From contig CANXME010001453.1 of assembly GCA_948144175.1 (NCBI GenBank), positions 3,720,001 to 3,784,000 on the forward strand: DNA of 64,000 bases, in the 5' to 3' direction. The position numbers and the translations under genes were made by a program. Below the pieces are notes generated by a model that was not told the DNA's origin, searched no databases, and was given only the letters and a program-made list of their open reading frames with translations. This document shows, in pieces, positions 21,201 to 31,900 of this stretch; position 1 is the first letter of the stretch, and every line of letters starts with the position of its first letter. The DNA comes from Closterium sp. NIES-65. Taxonomy: Eukaryota > Streptophyta > Zygnematophyceae > Desmidiales > Closteriaceae.

Positions 21201-22686
21201 AGATCGTCCCTGCATCACTCGCACAAGACAGACCCATTCTCTCCGGGAAATGGGTATTCCGGATCAAAACCAACTCCGACGGAACCATCGAACGATTTAA
21301 AGCTCGATGGGTCGTCCGCGGATTTGATCAAGAGTATGGTCGCGACTTCACTGAAACTTTTGCACCAGTCAGTCGACATACCTCCCTGCGTATTCTCCTC
21401 GCCATCGCCGCCTCACGTCGCCGCCCACTCCGACAAATCGACGTCGCCAACGCTTTTCTATACGCCCCAGTCGACGCCGAAATCTTAGTTGAACAACCTC
21501 ACGGGCTCGTCGACGACCCTTCCCGCGTCTGTCAACTACTTAAATCACTGTACGGAATTAAACAGGCACCGCGACTCTGGCAGCAGTACCTGCACGCACG
21601 ACTCAGACGCATCGGATTCAATCAACTGCCCCATGACCAGGGCATGTATCGCCTCACTCACGACAACGACTACGTCCTGCTAATCGTCTACGTCGACGAC
21701 TTACTTTACATCGGGTCAACTACCACCATCGTCACCTGGTTCGAGAAGGAACTCCAGACGGATCTCTCCCTCACAGTCTCACCCAACGTCACGCAATACC
21801 TAGGGCTCAACATTCTCGACGAAGACAACGCCATTCGTCTCAGCGCCTCAAAATACGCAAGCACGATCGCCGAACGCTTCTGCATCACACCGACGCACGT
21901 CGCAACACCCTACAGTCACCTATCACCCGACACAACCGAAGAAACCAACCTACTGCCGTCTGCCAGAATCCAGGAATATCAACAGAAACTGGGCTGCCTA
22001 CTCTTTGCCGCCGTTACGTGCCGACCGGACTTATCCTACCGCGCCAGCCAGCTAGCGACCTACCTCAAGCGCCCAGAAGAACGTCACCTCAAGGAACTCA
22101 ACCGTGCCCTTCTCTACTTCATCTCGACGCCAACAGCTGGCCTAACGTATCACAAGAGCACGACGACCGACCTAAAACTACTCGGCTACGTCGACGCTGA
22201 TCACGCTGCTGATCGTGTCGATCGTCGCTCTCGCACCGGCTACATCTACCGTCTCGAGCCCGTCGGAACTATCTCCTGGCAATCAAGTAAGCAGGAACTC
22301 GTCGCACTATCATCTGCTGAAGCAGAGTATATTGCTCTCTGCACCGCTACCAAGGAAGGTCTGTACCTGCGCGAACTGCTGGAAGAAGCGAAAATTGCGA
22401 AAGTACCCAGCTTCTCGCTTTTCTGCGACAACCAGTCCGCGATACGGATCGCGAACAAGAATGGCTTCGCCTACAGAACCAAGCATATCGCACTGCGATA
22501 CTTCTTCGTGAAAGACGAAATTGAGAAGGGAAAACTCCAGCTGGACTACTGCCCGACCATCGAGATGGCAGCAGATTATCTCACCAAGAAGCTACCAAAG
22601 GGGAAATTCGAGTACTGCATGCTGCTCACCGGATTGGGCCACGTCACCGAAGCTGACCACGTCGACACTCCAGAAACGAAGGGGAG
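18268..22686 (+). pseudogene. Copia-A pol region
   Basis: Parts in order: protease (WFLDSCCGHHMC, about 18590), pre-integrase (WHQRLGHPRN, about 19410), integrase (YSDILYIPR, QSDGAKEYQ, about 19630-20440), RT (KARWVVRGFDQEYG, about 21300; LIVYVDDLLYIG, about 21680), RNase H (YVDADHAADR, SSAEAEYIAL, about 22190-22340), closing TKHIALRYFF. A purine-rich stretch (GAAACGAAGGGGAG) precedes the 3' LTR. It is broken by a handful of changes. Confidence 0.9.
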
Positions 22687-22744
22687 TGTTGGGAATTCTC
22701 ACGCATGACTTAGTGCGTTTCTGTAGTATCGAACCTCACCCGAT
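22687..22744 (+). repeat. Copia-A 3' LTR, first 58 bp
   Basis: Matches 5529-5586. It ends in CACCCGAT, the first copy of the hAT target duplication; the LTR resumes at 35415. Confidence 0.95.
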
Positions 22745-22925
22745 CAGGGCTGACGTTTCGTTTTAAGACTCCCTGATTCCAGTAAAAAAATTGACCCTCT
22801 ATTATGAGGGCACATTTTTCGCAAGGTAGCTACCCTGATAGCTCAGTGTCACACGAAGTCCAACCCTGACCGGACAGGGTTCACAGCTCAAAAACAGGGT
22901 TGCTATTAACAATGCACTATTTTCC
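22745..22925. repeat. hAT left end with subterminal CAGGGT/ACCCTG motifs
   Basis: The inverted repeat is followed by scattered copies of CCCTG/CAGGG (for example TACCCTGATAG, AACCCTGACCGG, ACAGGGTTCAC, ACAGGGTTGC). Subterminal repeats of this kind are known transposase-binding sites in hAT elements; that role here is inference. Confidence 0.8.
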
Positions 22926-22965
22926 TAAATAAGACAAGTGCATGCAGTTTCCTACTCTATCTAGT

Positions 22966-25900
22966 CTAGTGCACGGGCTTGTCTATGAAGTACACCTCCT
23001 CCACATCCTCATCGTCCGACAGGAAAGGATTGTCCTCCACTTCCTCCTCCCCCACAATCTCTTGATCGTCGTCAAAGGCCTGTTCCACTTCATCGTCCTC
23101 CTCCTCCTCCTCCTCATCCTCATTCTCCCGGGCATTTCGAGCAGCCACATCTTCACCCTCCTTCTGCTTCCCTTTCCTCTCCCTCTCTGCTACAGCCAGC
23201 TTCAAGCTCTTCGCAGGGCGCCTAGTACGCAGGGACCTCCACACCTCCAGTGCCTCCGGCCAGTCGATCTCATACTTGAGGAGCGATATCTGCATCAGCT
23301 CCCCCAGACGCGCGTTGCACAGCGCTCCTCGCACCCAGGACTTGATGACGTTCTGCCTGGAGAACCCCCTCTTGCACTCCACGGTGGAGAGAGGGAGCAC
23401 AGCCAGCGCTTGCCACAGCAGGATGAGGTTGGGCCATCTCCTGCCAGGCACATGCGTAAACACAACACAACGGAATTAGTTAGCAATCAACAAGATTGTA
23501 AAACCCATGGACGCAAAGTAAAGGCTACCTCTTGGAGTTTGCACTCCCAAGGAAGTTGGACAGGCCCTGGGTGAAGCTCTCCATCTCATGGTGTGCCTCC
23601 ATGATCGCGCAGAAGGTTGGAAGTGTGAGAATAAGCGAACAGGAATGTGTGAATTAGAAGTGAAATGAGTACAAGTAGTAAACCCTAGAATTGTGTACCC
23701 CCTATAGGCTAACCCACTGTAGCCTACACAAGCATAACATGTATAATGTTTGACACACCCCCATAGGCAAAGTGGGGGAGAACAAGGGGTCACAAGACCA
23801 GTCAAGCAAAGCAAAGCAAGCTCAGGGTGGATCACAAAGTCACCACACAGTCCGAGCACAAGAGCAGGGCCAGAGGCAAGTTCACATGCAGGAGTACAAA
23901 CATATATATAAAACTAGACAAGCAAGAGCAGGTATATATATATGTCACAGTACAAGTAAAGTCAAGAGGAGAGCAAGTGAGGCAAGGCAGGCACAAGACC
24001 CAGCTGGGTGCAAAAGCGCTGATGATCACAAGGCGCGAGTGCCTTGGTGAACACATCAGCAGTGTTGGCCTCAGAGGCCACGTACGCAAGTCGCAACTGA
24101 CCACGCTGCTGCAGCTCACGAGCAAGGAAGTAGCGGAGAGCAATGTGCTTCGTTCTGTGCTCCAAGCGCTGCTCTCGACACAAGACCAGCATGGCCTTGT
24201 TGTCTACGTACAGCACTGGAGGAGAACGAGGCGGCTCTCCAAGGTCAGTCAGCAGGTAGGTGAGCTAGCGAAGCTCCTGTGCAGCCATGGCCCCGGCGTA
24301 GATCTCAGCCTCACAACTGGAGCCGAGAACTGAAGACGAGCGAGTAGACCGCCACGAGACAGAGCCGGAACCAAGGCTGAAGGTGTAACCCTGTGACGAC
24401 CGCTGCGTAGCCTGGTCGTCAGCCCAAGAAGCGTCCGCGTGGCCTGTAAGGACCACTGGACCCCGCCCTCCAAGCACTAGCCCCATGCCCGACGTACTGC
24501 ACAGGTAGCGCAATACCCTCTTCGCTGCAGCCATGTGCTCTGGTCGGTGTCTCCCAGGAGCAACATAGCGTGCAAGGATGCTCAGAGGGTATGCAAGGTC
24601 AGGTCGAGTGCAGGTCATCAGGTACATGAGGCAGCCAACAAGCTCTGCATACGGACCACTCGACTCTACGGACTCATCCGAAGGCAGAGCTGAGAGTGAG
24701 TGGCGAGTAGGCATAGGAGTGGCCTGAGGCGAGGAGTACGTGAAGCCGAAGCGCTGAAGGACCTGCTGCACCATGTGTGACTGAGTCAAGGTAATGGTGC
24801 GGCGTGCTCTGTCCCGAGTGATCCGCAAGCCAAGGTAGCTGCGCAGTTCACCCAGGTCTGTGCACGTGTGTCTCTTCAACAGTTCGGACTTCACGTAGGC
24901 GAGTCCAGCAGTGTCCGCTGTGGCAAAGACCAAGTCGTCGACGTACACGAGGATGTAGAACGGCGGCAGTGAAGTGTCAGTGCGCAGAAACAGCGACGGG
25001 TCAGCAGTAGAAGGAGCAAACCCAAGAGCCGCAAGCGTAGTCCTCAGTGTGTCGTGCCACTCACGCGGTGCCTGGCGGAGACCGTAGACTGGCCGTCGGA
25101 GGCTCCACTGGGTGCCAGGAGGGAAAGTCCCAGTGAAGCCAGGTGGACGGCGCAGCCAGATCTCCTCGTGCAGGCTACCCTGCAGGAAAGCAGTGCTGAA
25201 GTCGAGAGAGTGAAGCTCGTAGTCGCGCTGAGCGGCTATGTGCAGCAGCACCCGAAGAGTGGTCATCTTCGGGGTGGGAGAGAAGGTCTGAAAGTAGTCA
25301 ACTCCCTGCCGCTGACTGAAGCCACGAGCAACGTACCGCGCCTTGAAGACAGGTGGAGAGCCCGGCGGCCGCTTCACCCTGAAGATCCACATGCCACTGA
25401 CGATGTTCGCCCCAGGAGGGGGAACCGCGTCAACGTAGGTGCCTGTGGACTTCCAGGAAGCCATCTCTGCATCCATAGCTGCCTGCCACTGAGAGGAGTA
25501 GGGACCCTCTACGGCCTCCGCGTAAGAACGCGGAGTCGGGATGTCTAGTGCATCCGGGTCTCCCTCAGGGGCAAGCAGTACAGACGCGAGATGAGGTGAA
25601 GCAGCCGCTAGACACTGTAACTCCTCCTGCCTGTCCTCTAGGACGTCCGTGCCAAGAGCACACTCACCCCCGACGGACGGAGGACAGACAGACGCAGACT
25701 CAGCAACAAGACTAGCAGCGTAGTCGAGACGACAGCGAGCAGCAAAGTCAACGAGCTCAGCGACTAGAGCAGACGCAGCAGTGGACTCAAAAGAGGGGTC
25801 AGTGACGACAGTAGCAAGCAGACGCGGGCAGTAGGACTGGCAGCGCGAAGAGAGTCCGACTCAGGGTCGGAAAGCGCAGGAAGAGAGGACTCAGGAGGAG

Positions 25901-28900
25901 AAGGCAAAGGGGCACGCAGAGGAGCAGTGGACGGACGCAGAGACATCCGGTGCGTGCCAGGGACAGGAGGAGGACGCTGACGCGAACCGCGACCACTAGC
26001 GCGAGCAGCACGAACCGGCGACGCGGGACGAGACGCAGGCTCACGACGCTCAGCAAGACCTCCAGTAGGACCAGTGTAAGGAGAGGGAGCAGGCAGAGGA
26101 GAGGAAGGCTCCAACAGTGACTACGACTGGACAGGCTGTGGACACTCTACCGAAGGAGAAAGACCAAGAACCTGCTGTAGGAGCGGAACGAAGTACGGCC
26201 GAGGCCGCGCGGCAGCTCCAGACTCAGCAGGGAAAGCACCAGCACCCTCAGCGACAGCACCAGCGCCACCAACACCTCCAGCGGCAGGACCTCTAGCAGC
26301 ACCAGCAGCAGAACCACCGCCAGGACAGACAGCAGTAGTCTCAGCACCAACACCCTCAGCAGCTCCAGCTCCAGTAGGACCCGTAGGCCCAGCAGCTCCG
26401 GGACCGGCAGCACCAGCACCCTCGACGGTCGACGAAGCTCCAGCTCCAGCAGCACTCCTCCAGTGGCGAGCAAACCACTCGCGCAGCTCATGTGGAGAGA
26501 GGGGCTCCCGGCGAGACGCAGCAGCAGGAGAAACCCCAGGCTCAGCAGCCCCAGACTCAGCACCCCCAGGCACAACAGCTCCAGACGTAGCACCCCCAGG
26601 CTCAGCAGCTCCAGACTCAGCACCTCCAGGCTCAGCAGCTCCAGACTCAGCACCCCCAGACTCAGTAGCTCCAGCTCCTGTAGGACCCGCAGGCCCAGCA
26701 GCTCCGGGACCGGCAGCACCCTCAGCAGGCGAAGAAGCTCCAGCTCCAGCAGCACGCCTCCAGCGGTGAGCAAACCACTCGCGCAGCTCCTGTGGAGAGA
26801 GCGGCTCCCGCCGAGACGGAAGAACCGGAGAGCCCCCAGGTCCAGCAGGCGCCGGCTCCGCACCTCCAGGCCCAGCACCCCCAGGCTCAGCAGCTCCTGA
26901 CGTAGCACCCTCCGGCTCAGCACCCCCCGGCTCAGCACCCCCAGACTCAGCACCCCCCGGCCTCGCACCCCCAGGCTTAGCACCCCCAGGCTCAGCACCC
27001 CCAGCAGCAGCACCCCCAGGCTCAGCACCCGCAGCAGGACCAGACTCAGCAGCAACCTCGATTGGCTCGACCGTGTCTACCTGGGACACACCTGAAGGGG
27101 CAGGAACCTGAGGGGGGAGGGGGTCTACCGGGGGGGGAACTGGTACCAGGAAGTCCGGTGGGGGGGGGAGGGAAGGAGTACGGTAGGGGAAGAGGCGGTA
27201 GAAGGGGACTGACTCGTCGAACGTGACGTCCTGGGAGGACAGAACACGACGAGAGGAGGGGTGGTAGAACTGCCACCCTGGAGCGTCAGGGGGGAAGCCA
27301 AGGAAGACACAGGGAGCAGCACGGGGGGACAGCTTGTCCGCAGACAAGTCGCGGACAAACGCCCGAGATCCCCAGACACGGAACGCAGACGCATCGCCGA
27401 CCTTCCCCGTCCACAGTAACACTGGGGACATCGCGGGCCGAGAGACCCTGGGGTGAAGGTTGAGCTGATGCGCCGCGTACCGAACCGCAAACGGCCACAG
27501 AAAATGGGGGACAGCCGCATGCATCATGGACGTACGAGCGACATCCATGACCATGCCAATGCGGCGCTCAGCAATCCCATTTTGCTGTGGAGAGTCCGGA
27601 AGCGTAAAGGTCTGGCGGATCCCCTGTGCACGACAGTAGTCTCGCAGAAGGCGAGAGGAGAACTCCCCACCTCGGTCAGAGTGCAGACGCAGAACAGGAA
27701 AGTCCGAGCCGAAGCTCCTCCTGAGCTGGAGACGAGCCTCGCGGATCCAGTCGATCAGCACCTCAGTGACAGCACCCTTGCTGCGCAAGGGGAAGACTGA
27801 GGTGTAACGCGAGTAGTCGTCAACCACCAACAGGAAGTAGCGCTCGTGACCCTGCCCACGGACGGGGGCCGGGCCCCACACGTCCATGTGAAGCGTCTGC
27901 AGAGGAGCCTCTGTCGGGGGAAACTGGGAGGAGTGAGGAGCAGCCCTGAGGCGCCCCTCGACACAGGGGACACAGGAAGGTCCTGGTCCCGAAGGAAGGG
28001 GAGGGAGAGACTGGGGAAGACCAGAGACAAGGACACGGGAAGCCATGCTCCGAAGACGGGGCAAGGAGGGGTGGCCTAGACGGTGGTGCCACAGAAGAGT
28101 CTCGTGAGACAGGAGGCGACACGAACAGGGGGCAGGCTCAGGACCAGACCTGGACGCAGCAGCAAACACCTGACCCGACGCTGCTACCTGACCGGACGCG
28201 GGGACAGGAGGAGACTCAGTGGTCAGGGTGTAGAGGCTCGACCCCGGCCGACGCGAGAACGTGGCCAGGTGTCGGCCTGTGCGTGCGTCCGTGCAGTGGG
28301 TCACCCGCTGACTCGCAGGAGTGAACTGGTGAACCCCCGCATCCTGTAGGTCTGCACCACTCACCAAGTTCGTCGAGAACGAGGGGAGGTACAGGCCAGA
28401 CAGGGTGCCCGAGGGGGCAGCCGGACACGGGAGGACAGTGGAGAAGTGAGCGAGGACAGGACCCCCAGAGGGGTCAGCCAGGGAGACTGCAACCGGCCGA
28501 CCAAGCGGCGTGAGTGTGGTGCGGTCCCGAAAGAAGGAGCGAGAAGCCCCAGAGTCAAGTGTAAAGGTGAGGGAGGCCGAAGCCAACGCGGTACCTGAGA
28601 GCGCAGCCTCACCCGCACCTGAGGAAGCAGACTCACTAGCACCTAGAGCAGCAGCCGCACCTGTACCTGGAGCAGGAGACTCACTAGCACCCAGAGCAGC
28701 AGCCTCACCAGTAGCTAGAGCAGCAGGTCCTATACCTGGGTCAGGCGGGACGCACAGGTGACCGGCACGGTCAGCACTAGTAGGCAATGCATACATGGCA
28801 GTGAGAATAGCATCATAGTCAAGAGCATATATATCTACCCTCTGCCTAAGCAACTCCACCCAGTCGGGAAGCTCAGCCTCGTCGCCAAACACGGTACGCC

Positions 28901-31900
28901 AGGCGTCGCTCAGACGGGCGAAGCAGCGGGACTGTGTATGACTATGTGTCCCACAAGGCTGACCAGTCCGAATACCAGTGCGAATCACGTAAGAGCAGCG
29001 AACAGCACTGAGAGACCCTCCACTCTGAGCGTACCACTCACGAAGCTGGCGAGGCGTGAGAGACACGCGAGAGGGTCGCGGGAGCTGCATCTGGCCACCA
29101 CCACGAGTAGAAGCAGCAGGAGTGGTAGTAGGAGTAGCGTCGCCACCCCTACAGCCCCAACCAGCGTACCACTCACGCAGCTGCTGGGGCGTGAGGGACT
29201 CACGCAGGCGTCGCTGGGGCTGCATCTGGCTCCGCAAGTAGAAGCAGGAGCAGGACTAGCAGCAGGAAGGCAGGCAGCCACGTAAGCCAAAAGGCAGGCA
29301 CGCAGGCAAGCAGGCGACACGCAGCGTGCTAGCAGGGCAAGAGCTCACCAGTGGTGGGAAGAGTAGGCTCGGCGACTCAGCGGCTCGGCAGCTCGGCGGC
29401 TCGGCGGCTCGGGCGACTCGGGCGGCTCGGCGGCAAGGCGGCTCGGCAGCAACTGCAGCTCAGCAGCTCGGTGACTCGGCGGCTCGGCGGCAGGGCGGCT
29501 CGGCAGCAACTGCAGCTCAGCAGCTCAGCGACCCGGCGGCTCGGCGGCAGGGCGGCTCGGCTGCTGGGCGGCTCGGGTGCAGGGCGGCTCGGCGGTGGGG
29601 CGGCTCGGCTGCTGCAGGTGAGCGGCTCGGCTGCTGCAGTGGGAGATGAAGGAGGAGGAGAAGCAGGGGAGGCCACACACCTGCCACCCCTCTGCTGGCC
29701 TCTCCCGCAAGCGGCCCCCTCAGGTCGCCTCGACAGGCGACGGGAAAAGGGGGGGGGGTGGTGGGGGCCGGTAGGTGCAGCGGCGGGGCCAGCAGGTGCA
29801 GTTGCGGGGCCGGTAGAAGGGGACGGCAGGAGCCGTCAGGAGGGGACGGCGGGGCCGTCAGGAAGGGACGGCGGGGCCGTCACGAAGGGACGGCGGGGCC
29901 GTCAGGAGGCGACCGGGCCGCGACGGGGCGGCTGGGCCGGGATGGGGCGGGGCCGCGACTGGGTGGGGCCGCGACGGGGGCAGGCGGCGGGGCCGCGTAA
30001 GGGCCTGGGCGGGGCCGCGACAGAGCCGTCGGCGGGGCCGCGTGAAAGCCGGGGCGGGGCCGCGTAGAAGCCGGGGCGGGGCCGCGCGAGAGCAGGCGGC
30101 AGGGCCGCGAAGGAGCCGGGGCGGGGCCGCGTGAGAGCAGGCGGCGGGGCCGCGTAAGGGCCTGGGCGGGGCCGCGACAAAGCCGTCGGCGGGGCCGCGT
30201 GAAAGCCGGGGCGGGGCCGCGTAGAAGCCGGGGCGGGGCCGCGCGAGAGCAGGCGGCGGGGCCGCGAAGGAGCCGGGGCGGGGCCGCGTGAGAGCAGGCG
30301 GCGGGGCCGCGTAAGGGCCTGGGCGGGGCCGCGACAAAGTCGTCGGCGGGGCCGCGTGAAAGCCGGGGCGGGGCCGCGTAGAAGCCGGGGCGGGGCCGCG
30401 CGAGAGCAGGCGGCGGGGCCGCGAAGGAGCCGGGGCGGGGCCGCGTGAGAGTAGGCGGCGGGGCCGCGTGAGAGCAGGCGGCGGGGCCGCGTAAAGGCCG
30501 GGGCGGGGCCGCGACAGAGCCGGCTGCGGGGCCGCGTGAGAGCCGGCGACGGGGCCGCGTAAGGGCCGGTGGCGGGGCCCCGTCAGAGAGGGCGGCGGGG
30601 CCGCGTCAGTGAAGGCGGCGGGGCCGCAGGAGAAATGACGACCCGAGGGGTCGCTAAAAAAAATCGCGCCTCGGGGGGCGCTTCGGTGGGCCCAAAAAAA
30701 ACGGTCCGTAGAAGGACCCGCTCTATACCATGTGAGAATAAGCGAACAGGAATGTGTGAACTAGAAGTGAAATGAGTACAAGTAGTAAACCCTAGAATTG
30801 TGTACCCCCTATAGGCTAACCCACTGTAGCCTACACAAGCATAACATGTATAATGTTTGACAGGAAGCTCCCTCTCTGCTGCTTTGATGTCGAATCCTGG
30901 CAGCTTGTTGCGGACAACTTGCTGCACCCGTTCAGCCACTCCTTACACTTCTTCTCTCGCTGGGCCTTGATCTTCGGCCACTTGCCCGCCCGGAACAGCT
31001 TCGTCGGCCCCAGCTTCCCAAGGTCATCCAGTCGGTTGGTGAGGTTGTCCACGCAGTCACGGGCGAATTTGCGGCACAGCTTCACGCAGTCTGCGTAGGT
31101 GCTTCCGTGTTTGTGCCCCTTCAGCTTCCGCTCATGCATGGTGTACAGGTGGTTGATCGGGCGCCCAGCACCGTCCACGCCGCGCACCCGGACCTGCTTG
31201 CCTCCACCCTCCTTGTGGACTTTGAGGAAGGTCACCAGCCAGCTCTTCCCTTCGTCCCCGAAAGCTTTCTCTGGCGTCAAGTAGCGCTCCACCAGGTCAC
31301 TCGTTGTGGACTCGATCATCTTCGCAATCTCTGTCACGTCCAGCTGTGGCAGAGCAGGGGTAGACAAGATGGAGAAGGATGAGCAACAGTGCAGTTACGA
31401 ACCTCACGTAGCAACATCATACAAACATGCGACCTCACCTCTCGTCTCTGGAAGCAGCGGTTGAGGTCGTTCATGTCCGCCAAGATGTCGGCCAAGAAAA
31501 ACAAGCAGAACTGAAACTTGTAGCAGGTGACAATCTCGTACGCCTTGTGATTGTGCTCCCAGAGCAGAACAATGCAAGCGCCGAGGACCTTGCACAGCCT
31601 GGCCACCGCATCTCCTCGAGACAGCCACCGCACCGTGTGTATGCCTTGGACTTCCAGATTGGTCTTGTAAATCACACGCTGCAGGTACTTGAACCGCTGA
31701 CTCCACACGCTGGAGTTTCCGAGCAGAGTCGCCACAGTGCGCACCACCTTGTCGACCATGTCGAGATCCGGGTTTGACTCAGCGGCGTCCTTCACAGCCA
31801 ACGCCTCACTGTGTAAAGCAGGGAACAAATATTATGGTTTGTTAGTAAACCAATCATCGTAGATAACATGCTACAATATTGATCAACTCACATACCGATG

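Larger units (their letters stand above)
23624..30862 (-). mobile_element. Copia-C: Ty1/copia fossil in a transposase exon
   Basis: Target duplications GGAAG lie at 23619-23623 and 30863-30867. The LTRs (about 132 bp) differ by about one substitution and one length change. On the minus strand the parts are LTR, PBS, a very long GC-rich leader, a zinc-knuckle region, protease, integrase, spacer, RT and RNase H. The capsid part of gag was not found, so it looks non-autonomous, and it has several breaks. It cuts the hAT transposase and so is younger than the hAT. Confidence 0.93.
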
